Shown: positions 23,473-35,754 of the stretch, one piece after another
Position numbering within the stretch: the first letter of the stretch is position 1
How the letters are laid out: every line of letters starts with the position of its first letter
DNA from: Adiantum capillus-veneris
Taxonomy: Eukaryota; Streptophyta; Polypodiopsida; Polypodiales; Pteridaceae
Length of the DNA: 64,000 bases
Reading direction: 5' to 3'
Assembly (NCBI GenBank): GCA_014529385.2
Contig: CM043943.1
Coordinates: forward strand, 152,863,592 to 152,927,591
The notes under the pieces: generated by a model
Seen by the model: the letters and a program-made list of their open reading frames with translations, nothing else
What the model was told of the DNA's origin: nothing
Databases searched by the model: none
Program-made: the position numbers and the translations under genes

Positions 23473-26400
23473 CTACCCTACACCTAACTGCTTGCGAAAA
23501 TGCGCAAAGCTCTCTGAGGGAAGTCCTTTTGTAAGTAGATCAGCAGGATTTTCTATGGTGTGAACTTTGACAAGCTGAAGTTGCTTATCTTCGAGCATTT
23601 CCCTGATGAAATGATACTTCACATCCACATGCTTTGTCTTTGAGTGATAAACTGGATTGCGAGCCAATTGTATAGCACTTTGACTATCACAATATAACAC
23701 AGGCATCTCTTCTTTGATTCCCAAATCTGTTACTAGTCAATTAAGACAAATTGATTCTTTGCATGCCTCTAATGCTGCAACATATTCAGCCTCTGTAGTA
23801 GACCGAGTAACACAATCTTGTAATCTAGAACGCCATGATACTGCTCCACCAGCCAATGTAAAAACATACCCTGACGTAGACCTTCGGTTGTCTAAGTCAC
23901 CTGCATAATCTGAGTCTGTAAAACCCTTTACACTTGGCTCCTGACTCCCATAGCATATACGCATACTCTTTGTAGCTTTCAAGTATCTCAATATTCCTTT
24001 CACTACCTCCCAATGTTTCTTGCTTGGGTTTGACATGTATCGACTTACTACTCCCACTGCAAATGCAATGTTTGGGCAAGTAGCAATCATTGCATACATC
24101 AAACTGCCCAGTGCAGACGCATATGGAATCTTATCCATTTCAGCCTGTTCTTCCTCAGACACAGGACAACCTTGTTTGCTAAGTTTCACATATGGTGGCA
24201 ATGGAACACTCAGTGCCTTTCCCTTCTCCATATTGAAACGTTGCAAAACCTTGTCAATATACTCTGTTTGAGATAACCAAATCAACTTCTTTGATCTGTC
24301 TCTCTCAATGCGCATACCAAGTATATGACTTGCCTCACCCATGTCTTTCATGTCAAACGATTTTGCCATCTTTGACTTCAAAGATGAAATTTCTTCCAAG
24401 TGCTTGCCAGCAATCAACATGTCATCCACATACAAAATAAGGATCAGCCAACTACCATCCTTAGCCTTCTTTGTATATAGACAGTGATCGAACTCACTAC
24501 GTTTGTAGCCTTGAGAAGGCATAAACTTGTGGAATTTATGGTACCATGCCCTCGGTGATTGTTTTAAGCCATAAAGACTCTTTAACAACTGGCATACCCA
24601 ATCTTCCTTGCCTTTCTCAACAAACCCTTCTGGCTACTGCATGTAAATTTCCACATCTAAATCACCATGCAAGAACGTTGTCTTGACATACATTTGGTGC
24701 AACACCAAATCTAATATGGCAACCAATGCAAGAAAGCATCTCAATGTAGTCATCTTGACCACCGGAGAGAAGACTTCATCAAAGTCAATGCCTTGTTCTT
24801 GCTTAAAGCCCTTGGCAACAAGCCTTGCTTTGTACTTTGGCTGACTATCATGAGCGGTGATCTTATACCTGTAAACCCATTTACAAGGTAGAGCCTTTTT
24901 GCCCTGTGGTAATTTAACTAGCTTCCATGTCTTGTTTTTATGCAGAGCTGTCATCTCTAACTGCATGGCCAATTGCCAATTCCCGGAGTCCTTCATTTGC
25001 ACTGCTTCCTTGTAACATGAAGGCTCATTGCAATCAGTCAACATGACATAGTTCATAGATGGAAAAAAACAATCAGGAGGTCGCGTGACACGTTCAGATC
25101 TACGCACAATAGGTGGCTCAAGCTCAGCCACAACTTGTGGTTCCACTCTATCCTGTCCTTACTCCTCTTGAGCCCTGACATTTTGTCTTGCACGTGTAGG
25201 TCCATCTTCTTGGAAGACAACTCTTCTAATCTCCTCAACCCTCTCTGGTTTAGAATGATATTTGGATTCATTAAAGTGAACATCATTGCTGCGGACAACC
25301 TTTCTGGATTCGGGATCCCAAAGTCTGTACCCCATCTCACCAGAATTACCATAGCCTAGAAAGATACACTTTCTACTCTTTGGCTCAAGTTTGTTCCTAA
25401 ATTCCTTTGGAACGTGAGTATATGCCTCACAGCCAAAGACTCTGAGATGCTTGTATGAGGGCATTTTGCCTGACCATACCATATCTGGCACTGAATTCTT
25501 ATGCAAAACCTTGCTAGGAGATCTATTTACAAGATGAACAGCTGTTGATACAGCTTCAGCCCAAAACCCATTTGGCAGTTGTGCATTAGACAACATACTT
25601 CTGAACTTCTCTTGTATGGTCCTATTCATCCTCTCAGCAACACCATTTTGAGGAGGATTGTAAGGAGCAGTAAGTTCACGTTTTATACCTTTTGACTCAC
25701 AAAAGTCCTGAAAGGCCTTTGAAACATACTCTCCACCATTGTCAGTGCGTAAGCATTTAATCTTCTTGCCACTCTGATTCTCCACAAGTGTCACAAACGT
25801 TTTGAAAACACTAAACGCTTCATCCTTGTGCTTGAGAAAGTAAACCCATACTTTCCTCGAGTAATCATCTATAAATGTCATAAAGTAAGAAGCTCCCCCT
25901 AGAGATAGGTTAGACATAGGTCCACACAAATCACTATGAACAAGTGCCAACTGTGTATCTCTTCTACTGCTTCTATGCTTATGTGGCTGCTGTGTTTTCT
26001 TACCATACAGACAATGTTCACAGAATTCAAAATCATTAAATGAAAAGCTAGGAAAATAACCAGAACGAGACAAGATTTCCATTCCCTTCTTGGACATATG
26101 TCCTAACCGGCTATGCCACAAAGAAACGTTCGGCTGCTCGGTTACATTGATTACATTTTTAGAGACATTTGATACATAAATCATGTAAAGTCCTCCAGAC
26201 TTTACTCCATATGCTACTGTCATAGAACCCTTGGATATCTTCCACATGTTCTGTCCAAAAGTGGTGACGTAGCCAACATCATCAATTAAACCTGTGCTGA
26301 TCAAGCTCTTTGTAATTGCGGGAACATGTCTCACATTCTTCAGCGTGAAAGAAGAGCCATTCTGAAACTTCAATTGAACATCTCCAACACCTAAGATCTC

Positions 26401-27453
26401 ACATGTCTGCCCATTGCCTAGCCGAACATGATCTTTAGTGGTCACATAAGAGGTAAACCACTCCTTGTTTGGAGACACATGAAGTGATGCCCCTGAGTCT
26501 ATAATCCAGTCACTCAGTGCATTTCCATCAAATGCTGTAAGAAGAGCTGAGTCCATTGTATTCTTCAAGAAGTAGATGTCTCCTGACACTAGATTGTCAT
26601 CCTCTGCAACAGTGTTTGTCACATTTATTTCTTGAATCTTCACCGAGGACTTGTTCTTCTCACCATGGTCTTCAGCTTTCTCTTTGCCTTTTTCTGCTTT
26701 CCATTCTCTGCAGTCTCTTTTCATGTGACCCTTCTTTCCACAATGGTAGCATTCTATGTCACTCTTGCCTTTAGCACTGCGGGACTTGCTACGAGATTGA
26801 TTCCTCTTTCCACCTTTGTACTTTTCTTTGGTCCTTCCCCTGACAACTAAGGCTGTTCCTTTGCCTTTGTCCATTGTCTTTCTATTGGTTTCTTCAGTAA
26901 GCAGACTTCCTTCTACACCTGCTATGTTCAAACCATCTGGAGGTGCAGAATTACTCAAAGCTGTGCGAAAAGTGTCCCAACTTTCCGTCAATGTGATCAA
27001 CAGGAACATAGCTCTAACATGTTCATCAAACTTGACACCTTGAGCTGACAACTGACTATAGATTGTGTTGAATTCATTCAGATGATTGGACATAGGTGTC
27101 CCTTCTTTCATCTTCAAGTCAACAAGCTTCTTAAGCCAGTATACCTGTGAAGCTGCACTCTGCTTCTCATAAAGATCACTCAGCTTTAACCATGCTTGAT
27201 AATCCGACATCTCGTCTGCTACATTGAAGTAAACGCTTTCTGCCAAAGTCAGCATAATGGTAGAAAGTGCCAATTCATCCATTTCGCTCCATTCATCTTC
27301 GTCCATATCTTCTGGTTTTATCCCCTTGAGCTTTATAGGTTTTATCTGCTTCTTTTGTACCAACACGTGCCAAATCTGCTTCTTCCACAATGGGAAATTG
27401 GTTCCATCCATCTTCTTGATATTGTAAAGAGCAGTGTCCTGTGATCCATCCAT
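23473..27453 (-). pseudogene. gag-pol: Copia gag-pol polyprotein with three in-frame stops
   Basis: A single frame starts MDGSQDTALYNIKKMDG at 27453. In order: UBN2-type gag; zinc knuckle CYHCGKKGHMKRDC; protease WIIDSGASLHVSPN; pre-integrase LWHSRLGHMSKKGMEIL; integrase core with HSDLCGPM, FIDDYSRKVWVYFLKHKDEA, LRTDNGGEY and PYNPPQNGVAERMNRT; the reverse transcriptase start (WKLVKLPQGKKALPCKWVY) and its YVDD box (ILYVDDMLIAGKH); then RNase H ending QLVKVHTIENPADLLTKGLP. Stops are TAA 25159-25161, TAG 24634-24636 (where family members have Gln in M-E-Q-P-E-G-F) and TGA 23737-23739 (former Trp or Arg). All lie in one frame with no frameshift, and all motif residues inspected are present, so decay is recent. 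The segments before and after each stop align in frame. Confidence 0.93.
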
Positions 27454-28529
27454 AGCTACGCTTCACAGTGGTTTACTTTCCTGGGAAAAATTCGGCAGAG
27501 TTTCCCCTATAAACTGACCTCTGAACCAATATCAACCTGTCAAATGAACCAAGAAAGCTTCAGATTCTGCATAAATTTCGGCAGAGTCTCCTTTGTAAAA
27601 TGGCTCTGGTGTACTCAAAAACAGACCAAAAACAGCTCAAAAAACCACTGTCTCTCTAACACTCTAAGCTGTGGGTAAACCTGTCCTGCACCTGTACTGT
27701 CTCTGACTGTCCTGTCACTGTCCTGTAAGCATAGACTGCGACAATGCCTCAACGGCAGTAAAGCAAAGATGCAATCCCAACTGTCTAACTCACAGTCAAT
27801 ACATCCTAGCTGCCTATCTAAGGGTGCTAGAGGGATCGCTCCAAGACCTGTATCACCAAAAGGATCTCAACATTCGAGAATCCCCCAGCTCAATAAAACC
27901 TCACTCGACCCTCAACAAAGGCTGCAGTAAATCTGACAGTACATAGACTTCCCACAAAGTCATACATCCACAAATTTCCCACTATATGTTGTAACCGCTG
28001 CGACGGTTGTTTGCTGCGTGACTCACAGCCAGCAAACCCTCAACAAACATACATCATCTCTGACAATACATCCCATGTGGAAGTACCTGCAATGTCAGGA
28101 TGAAATCTGGAATATCAAGCAGCAAACACAGGCTACCTGATGAACTAGTGGATGTCGCCTATAGTCTGTGTGTAGATGTGCCCGTGTCGTATATGACACG
28201 CCTCCAAGAACTGTGAGCCGTCCTTCGATGTGTAGACAGCCACAAATCAACACTCTGGGAGTGTCGATATCCTCAGCACCTGCAGTCGTAGGCCGAAAAC
28301 CCCAAATTTGCAGAGTCGGATCTGCACCCGCCGAGATCGCGTAGTCGAAAATGGCCTGCGCAGACCTTTGTAGAAGCCGAACGGTGGCCGAGATGACCTC
28401 AGAATGAAATTCTGACAACACCAGGCCCTTCGAGTTCTCCCACAAGATTTGGGGCCGTGTCTTTGCCTGTCGAATTTCACTCCAATCTGAGCTGGTGACT
28501 CTAGCCTCCTGCAGTGCTGTCCCGAGCCT
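27454..28529 (-). other. Copia 5' leader
   Basis: About 1.1 kb between the primer site and the gag start, without convincing coding content. It includes two similar CGGCAGAGT-containing segments near 27490 and 27580. Long leaders are known in some copia lineages. Confidence 0.6.
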
Positions 28530-28550
28530 CGATCTGAGCTCTAATACCAG
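28530..28550 (-). other. Copia primer binding site (initiator Met tRNA)
   Basis: On the minus strand, one base inside the 5' LTR, the sequence reads TGGTATTAGAGCTCAGATC. It matches the usual TGGTATCAGAGC site for initiator Met tRNA with one mismatch. Confidence 0.85.
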
Positions 28551-28551
28551 T

Positions 28552-28743
28552 TGAAGGAGTATGAGCGGAAGTGCGACGCGAGAGAGAGTGAGAGAAGAAG
28601 AGCACGATGATATGGTGAACTCGCTCTACTATAATGTGTAGAGCATAGTGAGTTCTTATTAGGTTTTTACAAAAGAATATGTGTACATACCTGGCAGCCT
28701 GCCCACTTACTTGGGGGACCACATTGGGCTTTATACCCCAACA
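28552..28743 (-). repeat. Copia 5' LTR
   Basis: Same length and ends as the 3' copy, with five substitutions, three of them C/T differences. Confidence 0.93.
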
Positions 28744-29250
28744 GTCGGGAGAGTAGGACCTTGCGATGGAATAGGAGTAGGACGATAGGAAGGGAGAGTA
28801 GAGGGAGGTGCCGTCGTTGTGAGGCTCTATAGGTAAGGAGTCCCTCCCTGACTCCCCCATGGTGTAATCTGCAGAGAAATGCCGTAGGTCGCAAGCTATT
28901 GTTGCAAAGTGTAGCGGCCGAACAAATCCTCCATTGAATGGAGGTACTGCTCTCGTAAAGAGATAGCCCGCTGTAAGTCAAGATCTACAACCGGTGGAGG
29001 AATCTGAGAAGGGTAGGTGTAGGATGGCCATGCCTGCAAATAACAAAAAAAAAACCTATAACACTCATAGTTTATGGTTAACTATGTAGAAACATTATTT
29101 ATTTCTTTGCTTGTTGTCACCGACTCAAAACTTGGGTCGATTGGAGGCGATGTCCACCCCGGGTGGGAGCCCATCTGAGATGTGAACCAACCAAAAGAAG
29201 AGCCAACTGGCTGCTCCTCACCACTTGGTCTCTCGTCTGGCATCGACATT
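28744..29250 (-). pseudogene. Unrecognised minus-strand gene, 5' part (split by copia)
   Basis: An exon with an upstream TTTGCAG-type acceptor near 29036 encodes YTYPSQIPPPVVDLDLQRAI and REQYLHSMEDLFGRYTLQQ, then a stop and a Ser/Pro/Thr-rich stretch with PIPSQGPTLPT reaching the copia LTR. The same S-Q-G-P-T repeat resumes on the far side of the retroelement at 23191, showing one gene interrupted by it. No known domain was recognised. An earlier exon may lie near 29100-29250. Confidence 0.4.
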
Positions 29251-29275
29251 ACAAAGAGAAATATAAGAATAAGCT

Positions 29276-29420
29276 TTCCACCCTACTCACTCATCTATAA
29301 ATACATACACAAGTATATTCATTAGAAAATTTCGGAGGTCATTTGGAGGGCCTTGTAAGAAATTGTATTTCTCTCTCTACCCTACTCACTCATCTATAAA
29401 TACATACACAAGTATATTAA
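29276..29420. repeat. Direct repeat of a ~55 bp word
   Basis: CTACTCACTCATCTATAAAT and the following ACATACACAAGTATATT occur at about 29283-29325 and again at about 29384-29420. Confidence 0.8.
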
Positions 29421-30182
29421 TACACAAACACATAGATATATATACATACTAGTAGACCTTAGTAGACGCTAGTAGTGCCAAAGGTCAATTGCACCTCTTT
29501 AGATATCATCGCAGTCTCATTTGTGGTAAAACCAAAGGTACGTTGCGGTAATCCATGCATGAGTGGATCAATGTACGGAACGCCACCATTAAAGAAGGAC
29601 TATACCCAAGCGGAAGCGTTTAATCTTCGGATGCTATGCTCCCGTACTTAGTCCCTACATACATGCATAAATAAATATATATGTACACATGACACATATA
29701 TATGTTATGGTTGTAAATATAGCCATCGTTTTGTGTTGGATGCACCTAGATTCAACGTTTAAGTCATCAATTGATCGTAACAGTACAATTATCTCCCAGA
29801 GGATATATATATTAGCACACAAACACGTAGATACATATACATACTAGTAGAACTAAGTAGAGGCTAGTAGTGCCACAGGTCAACTGTATCTCTTTATATC
29901 ATCGCAGTCTCAACAGTGGTAAAACCAAAGGTACATTGCGGTAATCCATGCATGAGTGAATCAATGACCGCAACGCCATGATTAAAAAAGGACTATAGCC
30001 AAGAGGAAGCGTCTAACCTTCGGATGCTATGCTCTCGTACTTAGTGTCTACATACATGCATAAACACATATATATGTACACACATATATATGTTAAGGTT
30101 ATAAATGTAGCCATCGTTTTGTGTTGGCTGCACCTAGATTCAACGTCTAAGTGATCAATTGATCGTAACATTACAATTCTAA
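29420..30182. repeat. Tandem duplication of ~380 bp
   Basis: The stretch from about 29420 to 29797 is repeated from about 29805 to 30180 with scattered changes. Shared landmarks are ACATACTAGTAGA, ATCGCAGTCTCA, GGTAATCCATGCATGAGTG, GGATGCTATGCT and ATCAATTGATCGTAACA. No coding function is seen. Confidence 0.85.
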
Positions 30183-30215
30183 TGTATGCAATAAGTAATT
30201 CTATTTCTCTCACTG

Positions 30216-30216
<1 letters not shown>

Positions 30217-30258
<42 letters not shown>

Positions 30259-30270
30259 CTCTCACTCTCC
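30217..30270. repeat. (CT)n microsatellite
   Basis: A CT dinucleotide run immediately upstream of the HSPA12-like exon scrap. Confidence 0.95.
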
Positions 30271-30404
30271 CCTTCTTGGTCATGTAGTTGAACTACGAAA
30301 CGGAAGCTCCATCCCAGAGTCATGTCTGCACCTCCATGTAAAGCAAGCACTCTCAGAGATGAGAACCCAAACATGGACGACATCTTCTGCCGAGGCATGG
30401 AGGT

Positions 30405-30652
30405 CTTAGCTAAGGTCATGGTGGCTTTGGACTTGGGCACCACTTTTTTGGGCTTCGATTACGTCCACAAGAGCGACCCAGGGACATCCACCATGTCCTA
30501 GATTGGCCTCACAAACTGAGGGAGCCGCTTCATCCCGTTATTGCAAAACACAGACCAACATGTTTTACAAGTAGAACCCATTGTCTTCTACCTACACCCT
30601 CCAAGCTTGGGGATGGGCTGCCCTTCGCTCAACAAAGCATCCTCGCTTTGAA
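30405..30652 (+). pseudogene. HSP70-family (HSPA12-like) exon fragment
   Basis: The frame starting near 30415 encodes KVMVALDLGTTFLGFDYVHK, the phosphate-1 motif region of the Hsp70/actin ATPase fold in the form typical of HSPA12A/B-like proteins (VALDFGTT-x-SGFAY). After a frame slip the text continues DIHHVLDWP, and then K-T-Q-T-N-M-F-Y-K, a stop, and STYTLQAWGWAAL, again as in the first part of HSPA12-like ATPase domains. The homology ends at GAAG with a GTAATC splice donor at about 30653. Stops and at least two frame slips mark it as a relic. It is flanked by (CT)n on both sides, upstream of CACTA copy B, so it may be a captured gene piece. Recognition is from motif memory. Confidence 0.65.
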
Positions 30653-30712
30653 GGTAATCTTGGTGCTAGTTGCTCAGGTATTCCTTTAGAGCCCAATTTT
30701 CATCTCCTTAAA

Positions 30713-31170
30713 TTCTTTCTCTCTCTCCCTCTTTTCCCTCTTTTTCTCTCTCTCCCTATCTCTCTCTCTTTCCCTATCTCTCTCTATTCCTCTCTTTCCC
30801 TCTCTCTATTTACTCTCTCTCTCTCTCTCTCTCCTTATCTCTCTCTATTCCTCTCTCTCCCTCTCTATCTCTCTCTCTCTTTCTCTATTTCTCTCCCTTT
30901 CTATCTACTCTCTCTCTTTCCCTATCTCTATCTCTCTTCTCTCTATTTCCCTATTTCTCTCCCTCTCTATCTACTCTCCCACTTTCTCCATCTCCTTCTC
31001 TCCCTCTATCTCTCTCTCTCTCTCTCTCTCTTTCTCTATCTCTCTCTCTTTCTCTCCCTCTATCTCTCTCTTTCTATCTATTTCTCTCTCTCTATCTATC
31101 TCTTTCTCTCCCTCTATCTCTCTCTTTCTATCTATTTCTCTCTCTCTATCTATCTCTTTCTCTCCCTCTT

Positions 31171-31208
<38 letters not shown>

Positions 31209-31390
31209 CTCTGTCTCTTTCTCTTTCTCTCCCTCTTTCCTTATCTCCCTCTATCTCTCCCTCTTTCTATCTATTTCTCTCTCTATATATACTCTCTCTC
31301 TCTCTCTCTCTCTCTCTTACTCTCCCTCTTTCCCTCTATCTCTCTCTTTCTCTCCCTCTTTCCCTCTCTCCCTCTCTCTCTCTCTCTCTT

Positions 31391-31445
<55 letters not shown>

Positions 31446-31532
31446 CTATCCCTATCTCTCCCTCTATCCCTATACCTATCTCTCTATCTCTCTCCCTCTT
31501 TCCCTAATTCTATCTCTCTCTCTTTCTCTCCC

Positions 31533-31605
<73 letters not shown>

Positions 31606-31956
31606 CTTTCTCTCCCTCTTTCCCTCTCTCCCTCTCTCTCTCTCTATCCCTATCCCTCTCTCTCTCTATCTCTCCCTCTTTCCCTATTTCTCTTTGTCTC
31701 CCTCTTTCCATCTCTCTCTCTCTCTCATTAATTATCTCTCTCTATTTATCTACCTCTATCCCTCTTTCTCTCTCACTCTCTTTATCTATTTCTCTCTCTC
31801 TCTCATTAATTATCTCTCTCTATTTATCTACCTCTATCCCTCTTTCTCTCTCACTCTCTTTATCTATTTCTCTCTCTCTCTATCTAACATCTCTCTCCCT
31901 CTCTCCATCCCTTTATCTATTTCTCTCCTGTATCTAACATTTCTCTCCCTCTCTTT

Positions 31957-32004
<48 letters not shown>

Positions 32005-32030
32005 ATTTATCTCTTTCTCTCAGAGCTCTA
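30713..32030. repeat. Long (CT)n-rich polypyrimidine array
   Basis: About 1.3 kb of CT repeats with CCCT, TATC and TTTC interruptions, including a longer internal duplication with ATTAATTATCTCTCTC at about 31727 and 31806. Leu/Ser-rich ORFs across it are artefacts. Confidence 0.97.
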
Positions 32031-32645
32031 TTATCTAACACTATCCAAACAATCATTTCCAAAACGTGCCTAACAAATCAATCATTTCAAAACATGCGTA
32101 GCAAATCAACCATTTTGAAGGAGAGAGAGGGTAGAGAGATGGGGGGTGGGAGACGGGAGGGGGGGGGGGCGCAATCTTGGGAGCGATAGCGGAGAGCAAG
32201 AACGCAGGGTATGCTATAGAAACACGGCATACTCTGCCTTCTTTCCTTTTTTAGGCACCAATTATTACCGCGTCTATTACCGCCTATATTACCGTGGCCA
32301 ATCATTTCAAACGGATACATGGGAATCCGAGGTTGCAAGGGGGGGGGGGGGGGGGGGGAGGGAGGTACAGAGCACCCCCTCTACCCTTCGCTATACATTA
32401 TTCCATTTTTTATCCTTTTGAGTTTTTTAATGAAGGTTTTAATTTTTTATAGATACTTTATTTTGTAGTACTTTTAAATATTTATTAATTGAATTTTTAA
32501 AAATCTCTTTTAGTTGATAAATCATTTTAACACTCATTGTCATTTATTCCCTTTACTTAAACTATATGGGTAATTTTTCTAATGGAATTAAGTGTTTTTC
32601 TAATTATTTATTTTTTAGGATACATGACTAAATAAACAACCTTTC
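32031..32645 (+). other. 5' leader of CACTA copy B
   Basis: It contains AACACTATCCAAA, then ACGTGCCTAACAAATCAATC-type words and a G-rich run. A subterminal cluster (ATTATTACCGCG, CTATTACCGCC, TATTACCGTGG; about 32254-32297) comes next, then a second poly-G run near 32340 and an AT-rich stretch ending at the acceptor before the first coding exon. Copy C has the same leader with about 370 bp more in the middle. Confidence 0.6.
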
Positions 32646-32649
32646 ACGT

Positions 32650-34090
32650 GTGCATGACATCGACTCTGATAATCGTGGTCCTCTTGGAGGCCCAGAGCAA
32701 GATTGTTGGCTCAAGGAAAAACTACGTTGTCCTTGCGACAAGTGCAAAAGGGCAATTCCTTACTTGAGGCACATTTCTTTGGAGCACGTGGAGAATGAAG
32801 GGCTTTGGCATCCTCGGAAAAGTTATCGAAGAGATGATAGAGAGACTCACCTGTTGCTTGACGAGGTGCCCCATTGGTCTGTGTTTGGTGGTGGTGCACT
32901 GCCGTGCAAGGTCGAACAGCAGAGGCAAAAGCGACTGGGCGATCTGGGTGCACCGCATGGTGATCCTCTCGTTGGCTCTACATCAGCAGATCCTATGGCG
33001 TCTTCGTAGCACTTTGAGGTAGAGGATGAGCACATGTTCGATATGTGTGATGATTTATAGCTCATGAGCGCTACGTGTGCGAGGAGGATTGTCATCCCTG
33101 CACTAAACGGGCTGGCAAAACGGAGGATAGATTGATGAGGCGTGCCCGAACACCGCTTTACGATGGTGCACGGTACTTGGTGCTCTGAGCATCGTTGAAA
33201 GTACTCAACTTGCAAGCAAAATTGGGTTGGAGTAATGCAAGTGTCGATGCACTACTTCAGTAATAAGTATGGAATGTGGCTTTTATTTACTTTCTCCCTC
33301 TCTCTTTATGGTGTCTCTTCTAGGAATTACACTAATACGCATGTTTGTTGTAGTTTGATGGGCAAAATGTTTCCAGAAGATCACCACATGTCTCCAGATC
33401 GTCGCCGAGCTAGATCGTATGTCACTGCATTGGAATGGAGTATGAGCGCATCCATGTGTGCGTCAATGATTGTATGCTATACCGCAATGAGCACACACAT
33501 GCTACCTCATGTCCCATGTGCGGGGAGGCATGATACAAGATAGGTGTGAGCGGGGCACACCTACCCCGCAAGGTATTAAGACATTTTTCATTAATTCCTT
33601 GCATCCAACACATGTTTGAAAGAAGGTCTATCGTGCAGCTTCTTGTGTGGCACGCAAACCATCGCTCAAATGATGAAATGATGCGTGTCCCTGCCGATTC
33701 ACTTGCATGGAGGCACATCGAAATTCAATGGGGCCAGAGTTTGGGTTGAAGCCTCGAAACTTGAGGCTTGGGTTAGCAAGTGATATTGTCAACCCCTTCG
33801 GCACTAAGTCTACTTCATGGAGCACTTGGCCTGTGGTGATCGTCAACTACAATATTCCACAATGGGAGACAACCAAGAAGGGCAATATACTTCTTTCCTT
33901 GCTTGTGCCAGGGAAGTACAAAGTGTCAAATATTGAAATTTACCTTGAGCCCCTCATCAAAGATTTGGAGGAGTTATGGAGAGGCATTCTTATTGTCGAT
34001 GTCTCACTTGCAAAGGGGCGGAGAGAGGCTCAAGTGAGGGGAATCCTTATGTGGACTATGCACGACTATCACGGCAAAGATGGAACTGAG
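32650..34090 (+). pseudogene. CACTA transposase, copy B, 3'-truncated
   Basis: Exon 1 (about 32650-33261) holds the transposase-associated domain (CPCDKCKRAIPYLRH, LEHVENEGLWHP) and the pre-tnp2 region; intron about 33262-33351. Exon 2 holds most of tnp2 (YRNEHTHATSCPMCGEA, MMRVPADSLAWRHIE, STWPVVIVNYNIPQWE, YLEPLIKDLEELWRG, LMWTMHDY). Homology stops at about 34075 and unrelated sequence follows, so the C-terminal two thirds are absent. Lesions include a TAG at 33007-33009 (shared with copy C), a TGA near 33187 (shared with copy D and the inverted copy), a frame slip before the ERIHVCVND motif near 33435 and another near 33730. Confidence 0.88.
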
Positions 34091-35720
34091 GTATAAAGAG
34101 AGATTGAGGGTTTGTTTTTAAAGCTTACCTACTATCTAACCATGGAGCTTGTAGCAAAAGAGGACGCTTCTCATGTCTACATTCTGTGCAAAAATAAAAA
34201 TAAAAAAAATTATTAGTTATTTTGCACCAGGCGTTCTGGTTTTCACATGTTGTACATGAAAATGGTTTGGCTTGATATGTAGCGACCATGAGTACTTAAA
34301 AACTAGTTTGTATTTTCTCTTGTTCTTAACGTAGGTGGTTTTTTACAGTAGTCGACAGAATTTCTCTCGATTTGTTGCTAGCCATGAAGGGCAATTGGCC
34401 TGAGAAAATTAAAATGGTTTGAATAGATTTATGATGGGCCGTTTTCACATACCATGTATATTTTATGATTGCACGGGTATAGGTTTCCCTACACCCAGGC
34501 TTGGACTGGCATTTCTGGAATTTTTTGCCATCTACTTGATGGTTAGGGGTGACTGGCAGTAGGTAGTACCTGTCTACATCACATACATGCATGGCAATAT
34601 GCTTGAGCCCTTGATTTTGTTTGCATTATTCTGCATATTCACTCAATATGATTAGGATATTGCTGCGGGGTTAGGCCTCTAATGCCAGTATAAGGCAATA
34701 TAACACCTAGGGTATAGCAACATACTGACTAGGAGTGTTGTGATAAAAAGGGGCTTAGTCCGATGAGCCTTTGATTACATTTGATGAGTCATTTTTTAAG
34801 GAGCTGCTAGCATAATCATGGTGGCACATTGATGATAAAATGCACTATAGAATATGGGTTACATTGCTTACCATGATGGAGACGCTGTGACTAAATAACC
34901 TGGAATTCATGTTTTTTTACTTAAGGCATGGCTTATCTACACTCGTTTTTATAAGATTTGATATATTTTTTTGGTTCCTCTTACTCAAACTTAATGTAAA
35001 GGAGTTGATATGCTTTGCTGAGTACCTTTTTTGCCTAAGCCAAACACTTGACAAACTATTTGAGGTATAGAACGATGTTTTTTTAAAAGATTTATATAAA
35101 GATGAAGATAAAAGTTACTATGTTTTGATTAATGGTTTTAAATACGGAAGTAGAAAGAGATGTACCTCATTTACTTGATTAGTTTAGTTGTCTGACTAAA
35201 TTTTACTACACTAAGAAAAAGCATGACTTAATTGCTATGTAAAATCTTGATGGAAGATTATTAAGAAGTAAGCACAAAATAAACTTTGAACTAATGGTGG
35301 TATTAAGTCACTTGGATCAGAAGGGGTAATGGCCTTCTGATCGAAACGATACATATGTAAATATCTATCTATGGTCTATTAAAAATTGGGTTATATAGAA
35401 ACGATCCATATAATAGCTACCATAATTTCAAGGAGTTATGGATTTTTTTACAAGATTTAAAGAATTTGTACAAAAATTTAAGACTATATTAGGTAAAGTA
35501 GAAAAATCCCAATTCCTAGGTTGGATAACTTTCAACATATCATGTATAAAGTAATGAGATCTTTGTCAAAGACGTCAATTTTGTTAAGGTCTCATTCCAA
35601 ATTACGCACGTAGATTACACATTGAAAACAAAAACAGACATGAAATTTCATGGTTTTATTCAATTGAACCATTAAGATACTAGTGCATTCCAGTTATTAT
35701 TGTTGTGTATGCGTTATTGT
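34091..35720. other. AT-rich sequence without recognisable genes
   Basis: No ORF with recognisable domains, no terminal repeats and no RNA gene were seen. It begins at the breakpoint of CACTA copy B. Confidence 0.5.
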
Positions 35721-35754
35721 ACTGCCTATGATTTATCTAAAGGTAAATTTTTAA

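Larger units (their letters stand above)
23192..28743 (-). mobile_element. Ty1/copia (TNT1-like) LTR retrotransposon, near complete
   Basis: 5,552 bp, minus orientation, with two 192 bp LTRs that differ at 5 positions by eye. It has a primer site matching initiator-Met tRNA, a polypurine tract, an unusually long leader of about 1.1 kb and a single gag-pol frame with three in-frame stops. The 5 bp next to each LTR (GCAAG left, GTCGG right) do not match, so a target duplication is not visible. It interrupts an S-Q-G-P-T repeat in the minus-strand gene around it. Confidence 0.93.

Noticed and set aside
30581-32038. Long Leu/Ser-rich ORFs (308 and 114 aa), and similar ones at 52868-53736
   Set aside because: They are translations of (CT)n arrays and stay open only because CTC/TCT contain no stop. 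The first 30 or so residues of the 30581 ORF do belong to the HSPA12-like scrap.
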